Shown: piece by piece, positions 1 through 9,261 of the stretch | Layout: each line of letters opens with the position of its first letter | Position numbering within the stretch: position 1 is the stretch's first letter | Assembly: GCA_050697155.1 (NCBI GenBank) | Contig: JBOGZD010000005.1 | Span: 1-48,374, forward strand | From: JBOGZD01 sp050697155 | Lineage (GTDB): Bacteria > Actinomycetota > Thermoleophilia > Solirubrobacterales > 70-9 | DNA: 48,374 nt | Direction: 5' to 3' | The notes under the pieces: model-generated | Database searches by the model: none | What the model was told of the DNA's origin: nothing | What the model saw: the letters and a program-made list of their open reading frames with translations, nothing else | Translations under genes and position numbers: made by a program

Positions 1-148
1 GCTTTCGACGCCCCGCTCGGCCCGCCGCCTCTCGGCGGTGAACTGGGGCCTGCTACCGGGCGCTTGGGCGCTTACCCGGACGGGACTCTCACCCGCTGGA
101 CTGGGCCAACCTTCGTGGCGCAACATGACTTCAGCCTAGAGAGGCGGG
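1..148. other. Unidentified structured non-coding segment at window edge
   Basis: No convincing reading frame. The stretch holds several short inverted repeats: CCGCC/GGCGG at 25-38, CCGGG...CCCGG at 56-80 and CGGG...CCCG around 81-97. It ends in a GGCGCA-type motif near 118. Dense short palindromes just inside a sequence edge suggest the end of a mobile or repeated element. I cannot name the element, so this is an observation only. Confidence 0.3.
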
Positions 149-151
149 TGA

Positions 152-316
152 GATCATCCAGAGGGAGCCGGGTTCTTCGACGGCACTCTGGAGGAGCTGC
201 GCGCCGGCCAGGCCGAGGGCGGCTACGAAGAACGCCGCGGGGCCGCCGACGAGTTCGTCGAGTCGGTAGGCGTGGACGGCATCTTCGAGGTAATCGAAGA
301 GCGGTCGATGGGCTGA
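152..316 (+). pseudogene. Possible gene remnant (54 codons, no start)
   Basis: An open frame bounded by an in-frame TGA at 149-151 and a TGA at 314-316 encodes an acidic, helix-like peptide (DGTLEELRAGQAEGGYEERR, then EFVESVGVDGIFEVIEERS). It has codon-position GC bias like the real genes nearby but no ATG, GTG or TTG start. It may be the C-terminal tail of a gene whose front was lost next to the repeat-like segment at 1-148. The parent family is not recognised. A random open frame in high-GC DNA is the main alternative. Confidence 0.3.
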
Positions 317-367
317 GCCGATCGCGACGGTACGCCGGCGCCCGGGGGTCGCGCCCGCCGAACGTTC

Positions 368-703
368 CTATGCGTGCTCGGCCTCGAGCACCTCGGACAC
401 GGCGCGGCTCACGCTCACCGCTCCGGTGGCTGCCTCCAGACGCTCGATGTCCATATCCCCGAGCTCGTCGCGGACGAACTCGGCCGCGATCTCGGTCGAT
501 CGATCGGCCGCTTCTCGATCGTGGCAGAGGGTCACCGTGAACAGCCTGCCCTCACCCGACCTGTCGACGCCCGCGTCGATCGCCTGGCAGGCGACGAAGC
601 CGGGCATCTGCTCCAACCGGGCCGCGAACTTCTGGTCGACCCGGTGCATGAGCTCATCGACGCGCTCGGCCTCGACGCTGTACTTGCGCACGCTTGCGTA
701 CAT
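368..703 (-). CDS. ABM-like dimeric alpha/beta-barrel protein
   Basis: A 111-residue protein that begins with a beta-strand (MYASVRKYSV), then a long helix (VDELMHRVDQKFAARLEQM), then the PGFVACQAIDAG strand. This is the order and spacing of antibiotic-biosynthesis-monooxygenase (ABM)/stress-responsive barrel proteins, which are small homodimers. No metal or heme ligands stand out, so the activity is unknown. The start is well set: GGAGGAGCC lies directly upstream of the ATG at 703. It is followed on the same strand by nothing obvious, and a sugar nucleotidyltransferase gene lies upstream at 787-1764 in the same orientation. Family assignment rests on fold-like pattern, not on diagnostic residues. 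Confidence 0.6.
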   Translation of the reverse strand: MYASVRKYSVEAERVDELMHRVDQKFAARLEQMPGFVACQAIDAGVDRSGEGRLFTVTLCHDREAADRSTEIAAEFVRDELGDMDIERLEAATGAVSVSRAVSEVLEAEHA

Positions 704-786
704 GGCTCCTCCATCCGTCCGGAGTCGTCAGCCGCGGGTCGCGGCTCCGCCCGACCATACACCCGGTCCTCGAAGGCGGGCGGACG

Positions 787-1764
787 TTAGAGAGCCAAGG
801 CGCCGCGGCGGCCGGCGATCGAGCCGGCGAGCAGCGCCTCGGCGGGGACCTCGGCCTGTGGCAGGAGGACGGACTCCTTGATCACCGCACCGGCGCCGAT
901 GCGCGACCCCGGGCCGAGGACCGCGGGGCCGTCGATGCGCGCGCCGTCGCCGACCCGGACGCCGTCGCCGACGAGGACCGTGTCGGAGAGCTCGATCCCG
1001 GCACCCAGGCCGGAGCCGTCGCCGTTCAGGATCTCGCCCGCGGGCTCGACCGCGACGGCGCCGGTGAGCGCGTCGAGGTTGCCCTGCAGGTACTCGGGCA
1101 GCGAGCCGACATCGTTCCAGTAGGCGTCGGTGACGTGGACGCAGAAGGGGACGTCGTGCTCGAGCAGCGCCGGGAAGACGTCGAGGGCGAAGTCGACCTC
1201 CGCACGGTCGGGGAAGTAGTCGAACACCTCGGGATCGAGCACGTAGATCATGCAGTTGGCGAGGTCGGAGAGCGCCTCGGCCGGGTCGGGCTTCTCCTGA
1301 AAGCCCTGCACGCGACCGTCGTCGCCGGTGATCACGACCCCGAACTGGCTCACGTTCGGGACCCGCTTGACGGCCAGGGTCGCGATCCCATCGTGCTCCG
1401 CGTGCGCGCCGGCGAGCGCGGCGAGGTCGACGTCGGTGAGCGCGTCGGCGGCCATCACCAGGAACGGATCGTCGCCGAAGAAGTCGCGCACGTTGCGCAC
1501 CCCGCCCGCGGTCCCCAGCAGCTCGTCCTCGAACTCGAAGCGCAGCTTCACCCCGAACGCCGAGCCGTCGCCGAAGTGCCCGCGGATCGGCTCCGGGAAC
1601 CAGTGCAGGTTGGCGATCAGCTCGCCGAAGCCATGCCGGGCGAGCAGGCGCAGGATGTGCTCCATGATCGGCCGGTTGACCACCGGCACCATCGGCTTGG
1701 CCACCTCGTAAGTGAGCGGGCGCAGGCGCGTGCCCAGCCCCGCCGCCATTACCATGGCCTTCAT
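787..1764 (-). CDS. NDP-sugar pyrophosphorylase (mannose-1-P guanylyltransferase-like)
   Basis: A 325-residue nucleotidyltransferase that should join an NTP to a sugar-1-phosphate. The N-terminal GT-A domain has the signature AAGLGTRLRPLT at residues 7-18 and KPMVPVVNRP at 23-32, and a VMAADALTDVD metal-site strand near 105-115. From about residue 240 hexapeptide-type repeats (VLVGDGVRVGDGARIDGPAV) form a left-handed beta-helix, as in GDP-mannose and UDP-GlcNAc pyrophosphorylases. The sugar cannot be read from sequence. It is divergent from ahcY with only 29 bp between the two start codons. A second paralogue lies at 11286-12338 in the envelope block. Confidence 0.85.
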   Translation of the reverse strand: MKAMVMAAGLGTRLRPLTYEVAKPMVPVVNRPIMEHILRLLARHGFGELIANLHWFPEPIRGHFGDGSAFGVKLRFEFEDELLGTAGGVRNVRDFFGDDPFLVMAADALTDVDLAALAGAHAEHDGIATLAVKRVPNVSQFGVVITGDDGRVQGFQEKPDPAEALSDLANCMIYVLDPEVFDYFPDRAEVDFALDVFPALLEHDVPFCVHVTDAYWNDVGSLPEYLQGNLDALTGAVAVEPAGEILNGDGSGLGAGIELSDTVLVGDGVRVGDGARIDGPAVLGPGSRIGAGAVIKESVLLPQAEVPAEALLAGSIAGRRGALAL

Positions 1765-1793
1765 CCCACCCAGGCTATAGACGCAGGAGAAGC
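1765..1793. promoter_or_regulatory. Compact divergent promoter region
   Basis: Only 29 bp separate the ATG of the nucleotidyltransferase (minus) from the ATG of ahcY (plus). The centre reads CTATAG, which looks like a -10 element in both directions. GCAGGAGAAGC supplies the ahcY ribosome site. There is no room for a SAH riboswitch. Either the two promoters overlap or the -35 elements lie inside the opposite gene. Confidence 0.4.
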
Positions 1794-3220
<1,427 letters not shown>

Positions 3221-3224
<4 letters not shown>

Positions 3225-3607
3225 CGCCCGAGGTCCCCGAGTCCGAGGTCGAGCTGCGCGCGAGCCGCTCCTCGGGCCCGGGCGGCCAGCACGCCAACGT
3301 GACCGCCTCGCGGATCGTGGCGGTGTTCGAGATCGACCGCTCGCAGGCGCTCACCGACGAGCAGAAGCGCCGCCTACGGGCCCGGTTCGGCGCCCGCGTC
3401 ACCGCGGTGGCCCAGGACGCGCGCAGCCAGGCCCGCAACCGCGAGCTGGCGCTCGACCGCCTGCGGGAGCGGATCGCGGCCGCGCTGCGGCCGCGAAAGC
3501 GCCGCCGCGCTACCAAGCCGCACCGGGCCGCACGCGAGCGGCGGCTGGAGAGCAAGCGCCGCCGCTCGCAGCTCAAGCGCGAGCGGCGGCGACCGCCGGT
3601 CGAGTAG
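3221..3607 (+). CDS. arfB: ArfB/YaeJ-like peptidyl-tRNA hydrolase, probable CTG start
   Basis: A 128-residue protein with one class-I release-factor catalytic domain. SRSSGPGGQHANV at about residues 14-26 carries the GGQ loop that hydrolyses peptidyl-tRNA. An Arg/Lys-rich tail follows (RKRRRATKPHRAARERR), as in ribosome-rescue factors that insert the tail into an empty mRNA channel. The domain starts a few codons after ahcY and the frame has no ATG, GTG or TTG near the join. CTG at 3221 overlaps the ahcY stop as CTGA, with GGAGAAG about 8 bp upstream, and is the best start. Function is inferred from the family; the CTG start is inferred from position. Confidence 0.85.
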
Positions 3608-3613
3608 CGGCCG

Positions 3614-3991
3614 CTACGAAGCGGCCTTGACGACCCCGAGCAGGTGGCCCTCCGGGTCGGTGAAGTGGCCGAGGACGACGCCTGTACCGGGGACCTCGTC
3701 GGGACCGAACAGCCGCGTGCCGCCGAGGCTCTCGGCCTTGGCCAGGGCCTCCTCGACGTCGGCCACCTCGACGTAGAAGGTGACGTGGCCGGGGTAGTCC
3801 TGGTCCGGTCCGACGCCGATGCCGCCGCCGATGCCGGCGCCTTCGGCGTTCGTGTTGTCCTCCCGCTGCACGGTCCCATAGTTCATCGGGTTGTCGGCGT
3901 CGATCTCCCAGCCGAACAGCTCGGAGTAGTAGCTGTGGAGCTTCTGCGCGTCCTTGCCGATGACCTCGAAGTGGACGACGGGCTGTCCCAT
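3614..3991 (-). CDS. VOC (glyoxalase-like) family protein
   Basis: A 125-residue protein with the two beta-alpha-beta-beta-beta modules of the vicinal-oxygen-chelate fold: VVHFEVIGKDAQKLHSYYSE...GWEI in the first half, and HVTFYVEVADVEEALAKAE...DPEGHLLGVV in the second. The pattern matches the predicted-enzyme subgroup often found beside ECF41/SigJ-like sigma factors; substrate unknown. AAAGGAAGAGAAC precedes the ATG. It lies 79 bp downstream of the ECF41 sigma gene on the same strand and converges with the arfB-like gene. Confidence 0.85.
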   Translation of the reverse strand: MGQPVVHFEVIGKDAQKLHSYYSELFGWEIDADNPMNYGTVQREDNTNAEGAGIGGGIGVGPDQDYPGHVTFYVEVADVEEALAKAESLGGTRLFGPDEVPGTGVVLGHFTDPEGHLLGVVKAAS

Positions 3992-4008
3992 GTTCTCTCT
4001 TCCTTTCC

Positions 4009-4025
4009 GCGCCGGTGGCCGGCGC
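4009..4025. repeat. 7-bp perfect hairpin in the sigma-VOC gap
   Basis: GCGCCGG-TGG-CCGGCGC is a perfect inverted repeat between the sigma gene stop (4071) and the VOC gene start (3991). It could attenuate read-through from the sigma operon or be an mRNA stability stem. There is no T-run after it. Confidence 0.45.
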
Positions 4026-4070
4026 GTGGTGGCTAGTGGCTGTCTCTAAGACCGGCGGGTGATACCGAAT

Positions 4071-5000
4071 TCATCGCGCCGCTCGGCGGCGCTTGAGCAG
4101 CGCACGTACGTCTCCCACCGGGCCTAGGCGCCGCAGCTTGTCGGGGTTGACGATCGACCTGATGCCCTGGACCCGTCCGACGGCGATGTCGAGCGCCATC
4201 ACGCCGATCAGCTTTCCGTCGCCGTCGAGGACCAGCGCGCCGGGCTGGCCATTCACCTCGGTCCGACGGATCTCTACGCCGGGGATCAGAGCGCCCTGTC
4301 GCATCCAGGCCAGGAAGGTGCGCGCGACCCGGCTGCGTCCGTGGAGCGGGCGCGCGAGGGCGGGTGCCTTGCCGCCGCCGTCACCGTGCAGCTCGACGTC
4401 GTCGGCGAGCAGCGCCTCGAGCGCGCCGAGGTCACCCTCCTGCGCCGCTGCGAAGAAGCGCTGTGCCAGCCTCTCGCGCTGCTCGCGAGAGGTCTCGAAG
4501 CGCGGCTTACGGGCCTCGACGTGCCGGCGCGCCCGAGCGGCGAGCTGGCGGGCGTTGGCCTCGCTCTTGCCGATGATCCCGGCGATCTCGGCATAGCCGT
4601 AGTCGAACACGTCGTGGAGCAGAAGCGCGGCGCGCTGCTCTGGCGACAGGCTCTCGAGCAAGACGAGGAAGGCGAGCGAGAGCGAGTCGGCCATCTCCGC
4701 GTGGTGCGCGGGATCGTCGGCGGCGTCGGTGACGAGCGGCTCCGGTAGCCACTCGCCGACGTAGGTCTCGCGCCGGACTCGCGCCGAGCGCAGCTCGTCG
4801 ATCGCCAGACGGGTGACCACGGTAGCCACGTAGGCGCGGGGAGACTCGATCCGCTCTCCATCCTCGAGTGCGTTGTGCAGGCGCAGCAGCGCCTCCTGGA
4901 CGATGTCCTCCGCTGCGGCGGCGCTGCTGAGCATCCGGTAGGCGATCGCGAAGGCGGCCGGACGAAGCTCCTCCAGCAGCTCCTGGTCGGTCGTGGTCAT
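4071..5000 (-). CDS. ECF41-type RNA polymerase sigma factor with SnoaL-like C-terminus
   Basis: A 309-residue sigma factor. Sigma-2 is at about 8-75 (AYRMLSSAAAAEDIVQEALLRL), sigma-4 at about 108-165 (SLSPEQRAALLLHDVFDYGYAEIAGIIGK), and a SnoaL/NTF2-like domain lies beyond 175. The C-terminal domain carries both ECF41 signatures: DGGGK at 207-211 and NPDKL at 285-289. In this family the fused C-terminus replaces a separate anti-sigma factor and tunes activity. I chose the ATG at 5000 because it overlaps the stop of the upstream epimerase gene as ATGA and leaves a normal N-terminus. An open frame continues further upstream but has no family features. An ECF41 promoter lies before the epimerase gene, so the pair is probably autoregulated. 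Confidence 0.93.
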   Translation of the reverse strand: MTTTDQELLEELRPAAFAIAYRMLSSAAAAEDIVQEALLRLHNALEDGERIESPRAYVATVVTRLAIDELRSARVRRETYVGEWLPEPLVTDAADDPAHHAEMADSLSLAFLVLLESLSPEQRAALLLHDVFDYGYAEIAGIIGKSEANARQLAARARRHVEARKPRFETSREQRERLAQRFFAAAQEGDLGALEALLADDVELHGDGGGKAPALARPLHGRSRVARTFLAWMRQGALIPGVEIRRTEVNGQPGALVLDGDGKLIGVMALDIAVGRVQGIRSIVNPDKLRRLGPVGDVRALLKRRRAAR

Positions 5001-5938
5001 GCCGCGCTCGCCAGTCCCTCGCGCCAGCTCGGGTGGCTGGGCCGCCACCCCAGCTCCCGCTTCGCCTTGGCATTCGACGCGCCTCGCACCTCCGTCATCA
5101 TGACCGTCGCCGCTTCGCCGGCGAGCAGGCGCCCGAGCCAGCGCGGCACCCGACGGGGCGGCTTCGCTCCGATCGCGGCAGCCACCGCGGGCAGCCACTC
5201 GGCCACCGGCGCGGGCTCGTCGTCGACGACGTTGTAGATGCCGCGCGACCCTCGCTCGAGCGCAGCCACGGTCGCCTCGGCCGCGTCCTCGATGTGGATG
5301 AATGACCAGATCCCGCCGCCGGCGCCCACCAGCGGGAACTTGCGGCCGTGGATGGCCTCGATGAGCTCGCCGCCGTCGCGGCGCAGCGAAGTGCCCGGAC
5401 CGTAGAAGCCGCCGTAGCGCAGGACCACGCCCTCGGTCCAGTCGGCGCCGGTGACCGCCTGCTCGAGGTGGCGGATCGCGTCCAGGATGGGGCGCATCGC
5501 CTCCGCCGGTTCGGGGTCGAGCGGGTCGTCCTCGCTCTTTACCGGCCCGCCGGCGCGGGCGAATGGCCAGCCGGCGAAGCTCTGGGCGACGAATCGCCGG
5601 ACCCCCACCGCGCGGCCCGCGGACAGCAGATGGTCGGTCCCCTCGGTCCGCAGGCGATTGGTCTGGGCGAAGTAGCGATCGATGTGGCGCATGTCCACCG
5701 ACCCCGCAAGCGCGGTGAGCTGGTGCACGATCGCCTCGGGCTCCGCATCGGCGACCGCCCTGGCGACCGCGTCGGGGTCGAGCCCGTCGGCCACCGCCGG
5801 GGTCGCGCCGAGCACGCGCACGGCGTCCTGCTTGGAGGCGTTGCGGGTCATCCCGACCACCTCGTGACCGCCGGCGACCAGCCGCGGCACGAGCTGCTTG
5901 CCGAGCGCCCCCGTGGCGCCCGCGACGAAGACCTTCAT
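4997..5938 (-). CDS. Extended SDR / NAD-dependent epimerase, ECF41 partner
   Basis: A 313-residue Rossmann protein with GATGALG at about residues 7-13 as the dinucleotide site. The later VVGAGGGIWSFIHIEDAAEATVAA and VVDDEPAPVAEW segments are typical of atypical SDR epimerases/reductases. The ATG at 5938 is preceded by AAAGGAGATGCC, better than the ATG eight codons upstream. ECF41 sigma genes are known to sit next to carboxymuconolactone decarboxylase, oxidoreductase or epimerase genes; this is the epimerase-type partner, coupled to the sigma gene by a 4-base overlap. Substrate unknown. Confidence 0.9.
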   Translation of the reverse strand: MKVFVAGATGALGKQLVPRLVAGGHEVVGMTRNASKQDAVRVLGATPAVADGLDPDAVARAVADAEPEAIVHQLTALAGSVDMRHIDRYFAQTNRLRTEGTDHLLSAGRAVGVRRFVAQSFAGWPFARAGGPVKSEDDPLDPEPAEAMRPILDAIRHLEQAVTGADWTEGVVLRYGGFYGPGTSLRRDGGELIEAIHGRKFPLVGAGGGIWSFIHIEDAAEATVAALERGSRGIYNVVDDEPAPVAEWLPAVAAAIGAKPPRRVPRWLGRLLAGEAATVMMTEVRGASNAKAKRELGWRPSHPSWREGLASAA

Positions 5939-5969
5939 GGCATCTCCTTTCGTGTGTTCCACCCCAAGG

Positions 5970-5996
5970 GACGAGATGGTGACCTCGCCTGTGACA
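5970..5996 (-). promoter_or_regulatory. ECF41 promoter TGTCACA-N16-CGTC
   Basis: On the minus strand TGTCACA (5996-5990) is followed by exactly 16 bases and CGTC (5973-5970). This is the published ECF41 consensus including its spacing. It lies about 32 bp upstream of the epimerase ATG, with the ribosome site between. Since the sigma gene is the second gene of the operon, it predicts autoregulation. Confidence 0.88.
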
Positions 5997-6032
5997 GCGC
6001 GAGGTGATTGCTAAGCGCGAGGTGATTGCTAA
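5997..6032 (+). promoter_or_regulatory. Two perfect 18-bp direct repeats before the toxin-antitoxin operon
   Basis: GCGCGAGGTGATTGCTAA occurs twice in perfect tandem, ending 13 bp before the antitoxin ATG. Phd-type antitoxins bind repeated sites at their own promoter, so this is a likely autoregulatory operator. It is also directly next to the ECF41 promoter on the opposite strand, so binding could affect both operons. Confidence 0.6.
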
Positions 6033-6045
6033 GCTGGACTAAGTC

Positions 6046-6288
6046 ATGGGCCAGACATACAACATGCACCAGGCCAAGACGCACCTCTCCCGGCTGGCCG
6101 AACGCGCGGCGAACGGGGAGGAGATCGTGATCGCGCGGAACGGGCAGCCGCTTGCGAAGCTGGTCCCGATCGAGGAGCCGAAGCCGCGCAAGCTCGGACT
6201 CGCCAAAGGAAAGATCTGGATCAGCGATGACTTCGACGACCCGCTCCCGTGGGAGATCCAGAAGTACTTCGAGGGCGAAGGCGACTGA
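6046..6288 (+). CDS. Type II antitoxin, Phd/YefM family
   Basis: An 80-residue antitoxin. MHQAKTHLSRLAERAANGEE followed by IVIARNGQPLAKLVPIE is the Phd/YefM dimer and DNA-binding fold (about residues 7-43). The acidic and aromatic C-terminus (WISDDFDDPLPWEIQKYFEGE) should wrap and inhibit the toxin. The stop TGA overlaps the probable CTG start of the PIN toxin. Two 18-bp direct repeats upstream are the likely operator. Confidence 0.93.
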   Translation: MGQTYNMHQAKTHLSRLAERAANGEEIVIARNGQPLAKLVPIEEPKPRKLGLAKGKIWISDDFDDPLPWEIQKYFEGEGD

Positions 6289-6671
6289 GACTGCTGCTCG
6301 ATACGCGCGTCCTTCTCTGGGCGCTCGGCGGAGAGGAGAGCCTCTCCGAGCGGGCGAGGCGATCGATCGCGGAGCGCGCCGATGAGGTTCTGGTGAGTGC
6401 CGCGAGCCTGTGGGAGGCCGCGATCAAGGTCTCGGCCGGTCGACTGTCTGTCCCCGAGAACCTGCTCGAGCTGATCGAGAGCTCGGGCTTCGAGGAGCTC
6501 CCGGTGACCTTCCGGCATGCGCTCGCGGTCGCCGAGCTGCCGCGCCACCACGGCGACCCGTTCGACCGACTCCTGGTCGCGCAGGCCCGGCTCGAAGGGT
6601 TGACCATCGCGACAGCCGATGCCGAGATCAGCCGCTACGAGGTCGCGGTGCTCGACGTCGGCCGCACCTGA
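6285..6671 (+). CDS. vapC: VapC-family PIN-domain ribonuclease toxin
   Basis: A 128-residue toxin beginning LRLLLDTRVLLWAL, the normal VapC start region. Acidic metal-binding residues are present: D in LLLDT, E in SLWEAAIK, D in HGDPFDRLLVAQA, and D in ATADAEI. Such proteins cleave RNA, usually tRNA or rRNA. The family start falls on CTG at 6285, overlapping the antitoxin stop as CTGA. A GTG at 6249 is in frame but would add 12 atypical residues and has no ribosome site. It converges with the ABC permease gene with a 12-bp gap. Confidence 0.9.
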   Translation: MRLLLDTRVLLWALGGEESLSERARRSIAERADEVLVSAASLWEAAIKVSAGRLSVPENLLELIESSGFEELPVTFRHALAVAELPRHHGDPFDRLLVAQARLEGLTIATADAEISRYEVAVLDVGRT

Positions 6672-6683
6672 CACGGCCAGGCC

Positions 6684-9251
6684 TCACTCGTAGCTGATCG
6701 CCCGGATCACGTCCAGGCGGGCGGCGCGGCGGGCGGGCAGGATCGAGGCGATCAGGCCGAGGGCGAGGCCGGCGAGCGTAACCCAGAGCATCGTCGAGAG
6801 CGGTGGGCGGTACTCCACGCCGGGCACCCCCGCGGCCAGGCCCTGAAGCAGCGCGTAGCCGAGCCCGGCGCCGACCGCGATTCCCAGCAGCGCGCCGATC
6901 AGGCCGATCACGAGGCTCTCGTTGGCGACCTGGCGGCGGACCTGCCAGCGCGAGGCTCCGAGCGCGCGCAGGACGCCGATCTCGCGAGTGCGCTCGATCA
7001 CCGACATGGTCAGCGTGTTGACGATCCCGAACAGGCTGGCGAAGATCGCCACGCCGACGATCGCGTAGAAGATCCCGAACTGCTCGTTGACCTGGTCCTC
7101 GACCGTGCCCTTGAGCTCCTCGTTGGAGAGCACGGCGAGGTTCGGGTAGTCGCGCTCGACGATCCGCTTTACCTTGCGCGCCAGCACCGGGCGGGCGTCC
7201 TCGGAGGTTGCCTTCAGGGCAAGCTCTGAGTCGGCGGTGACGCCGTAGACGTCCCGCAGCGTCTCCAGCGACATGCCCACGGTCTGGCCGCCGAAGATCA
7301 CCGTCTGCACGATGCCGACGATCCGCGCGCGCCGCGAGCCCGACGGTCCCTCGAGCCGCAGCCGATCGCCGGGCGCGAGGTCCTCCTCGTCGGCAAACCC
7401 CTTGCCGACCGTGACCTCGCCGCGCTCCATGCGCTCGAAGACCTGCTCGCGCGGGGTGCCCTCGACCTCGGTCGTGTCGACCTGCTCGTACTGCGACGGG
7501 TCGAAGGCGATCAGCAGGCCGTCGGACTCGGTCTTGCCCTTCGGCCCCGGCAGGTCGGGGGTGAACACGAACCGCTCCCGGGCGACGACCTCGGCCTCGG
7601 GGATCCGGGCGAGCCGGTCGCGCAGCCCCTTGGCGATCTTCTGCTGCGGCCCCTGCCCGGGACGAAAGCCGTTCGGCTGCACGGTCAGGTCGCGGGCGAA
7701 CGCCTGGTCGAACTCGTCGGAGATCGTCGAGAGGAAGCTCGAGCCGAGGCTGTTGACCGCGACCACGAGCGCGAGCCCGATCAGCAGCGCGGTTGCGGTC
7801 GAGGCGGTGCGTCCGGGGTCCGAGCCGGCGGCGTCGGCGGCGAGCCGCCCCTCGACCGGAAACACCACCCGCACCGGCCAGGAGAGCACCCGCACGAGCG
7901 GCCGGACCACGAACGGGGCGACGATCGCGATCCCGAAGAAGATCGCGATCGTCCCGGTCATCCCGGCGGCGGCGACGAGCGTCGTCGTCTGGTCGGCGGC
8001 CCCGAGCCAGAACGCCCCCGCGAGCCCTGCCAGGATCAGCCCGGCGCCGATCAGCGCCCGTCTGGGCCGTGGGCGCTGGCGGAGGCCCTCGGTGCCGAGC
8101 ACGGCGCGAATCGGCGACGTGCGCCCAGCGCGCCGAGCCGGGTGGAGCGCGCCGAGGCCGGCGGTGAGCAGCCCGGTGACGACGGCCGCGACCGGGGCGA
8201 TCCAGGTGAACACGAGCTTGCCGACCGGGAAGTCGATCGCCTTCATCAGCTCGATCAGGGCGTAGGCGAGTCCCACCCCGAGGCCGAGCCCGAGCACCGC
8301 CCCGACGGCGCCCAGCAGCAGCGCCTCGCGCAGCACCGATCCCGTGATCCGGTCCCGGGGGGCGCCGAGGGTGCGCAACATGCCGATCTCCCTGGTCCGC
8401 TGGAGCACGGTCATGTTGAAGCTGTTGAAGATCAGGAAGCCGCCGACGAACAGCGCCATGGCGGCGAAGAAGTAGAGAATCGCGTTGAAGGCTTGGAGCT
8501 GCGACTCGATCTCGTCGCTCTTCGAGTCGGGGGTCTCGACCTCGACGCCCTTCGAAAGCCGGCGGTCGAGCCGGTGACGAACTTCGGCGATCGTCTGGTC
8601 GCCTCCTTCGACGACCACGTCGACCTCGTCGAGGACGCGGCGCTTGTCCATCAGGTCGCGAGCCGGCTCGATCGGCATCAGCGCGAAGCCCTCGCCCCCG
8701 AACTCGAGGCCGGTCGAGAACTGGAACAGGCCGACCACCTCGAACCGCCGCTCGCCGTCGGGGGTGGCGAGCGAGACCCGCTCGCCGACCCCGATCCCGT
8801 TCGCGTCCGCCCAGCTCTCCTGCACCGCGATCTCGCGCCCGCGCCGCGGGTCGCGCCCGGCGACGGTCTGCGAGTCGGTGAGGTTCTCGGCGTCGGGGTC
8901 CTCGCCGGCGACGTTGAGCTGCGAGCTCGCATCGCCGCTCGCGCCGCCCTCGTCGTCGACGAGGGTGAAGACGCTGAGGATCCGGCCCACCGCCTCGTCG
9001 ACGCCGGCGGTGCGCCGCACCTCCCCGAGGGTCGAGCCGCGCAGCGAGTCCTCGCCGGACCCGGAAACGACCAGGTCGGTCTTGCCATACACCGAGTCGT
9101 AGAGGTCGGTGAAGGTGCGGCTGATCGTCGCGCTCAGCAGCAGGACGCCCAGGATCATCCCGACGCCGAGCACGATCCCCGCCGAGGTCAGCAGGGCGCG
9201 GGCGCGCCGCGCGCGCACCTGGCGCAGGGCGAGCGAGGCGAACGAGCGCAT
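6684..9251 (-). CDS. FtsX/MacB-type ABC transporter permease
   Basis: An 855-residue inner-membrane permease with two FtsX modules. The N-terminal segment (RARRARALLTSAGIVLGVGMILGVLLL) is followed by a large extracellular domain and transmembrane helices near 255-370. A second membrane block at about 400-500 leads to another extracellular domain, and the C-terminal helices carry the FtsX motif ERTREIGVLRALGASR. This is the long, duplicated actinobacterial form that moves lipids, lipoproteins or peptides rather than small molecules. It lies 10 bp downstream of its ATPase gene; cargo unknown. Confidence 0.92.
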   Translation of the reverse strand: MRSFASLALRQVRARRARALLTSAGIVLGVGMILGVLLLSATISRTFTDLYDSVYGKTDLVVSGSGEDSLRGSTLGEVRRTAGVDEAVGRILSVFTLVDDEGGASGDASSQLNVAGEDPDAENLTDSQTVAGRDPRRGREIAVQESWADANGIGVGERVSLATPDGERRFEVVGLFQFSTGLEFGGEGFALMPIEPARDLMDKRRVLDEVDVVVEGGDQTIAEVRHRLDRRLSKGVEVETPDSKSDEIESQLQAFNAILYFFAAMALFVGGFLIFNSFNMTVLQRTREIGMLRTLGAPRDRITGSVLREALLLGAVGAVLGLGLGVGLAYALIELMKAIDFPVGKLVFTWIAPVAAVVTGLLTAGLGALHPARRAGRTSPIRAVLGTEGLRQRPRPRRALIGAGLILAGLAGAFWLGAADQTTTLVAAAGMTGTIAIFFGIAIVAPFVVRPLVRVLSWPVRVVFPVEGRLAADAAGSDPGRTASTATALLIGLALVVAVNSLGSSFLSTISDEFDQAFARDLTVQPNGFRPGQGPQQKIAKGLRDRLARIPEAEVVARERFVFTPDLPGPKGKTESDGLLIAFDPSQYEQVDTTEVEGTPREQVFERMERGEVTVGKGFADEEDLAPGDRLRLEGPSGSRRARIVGIVQTVIFGGQTVGMSLETLRDVYGVTADSELALKATSEDARPVLARKVKRIVERDYPNLAVLSNEELKGTVEDQVNEQFGIFYAIVGVAIFASLFGIVNTLTMSVIERTREIGVLRALGASRWQVRRQVANESLVIGLIGALLGIAVGAGLGYALLQGLAAGVPGVEYRPPLSTMLWVTLAGLALGLIASILPARRAARLDVIRAISYE

Positions 9252-9261
9252 GCCGGGTCGC

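Noticed and set aside
1765..1793. SAH riboswitch for ahcY
   Set aside because: Only 29 bp are available upstream and no such fold is visible.
4071..5198. Longer 375-codon version of the sigma factor
   Set aside because: The first 66 codons overlap the epimerase gene and have no family match; ATGA coupling supports the start at 5000.
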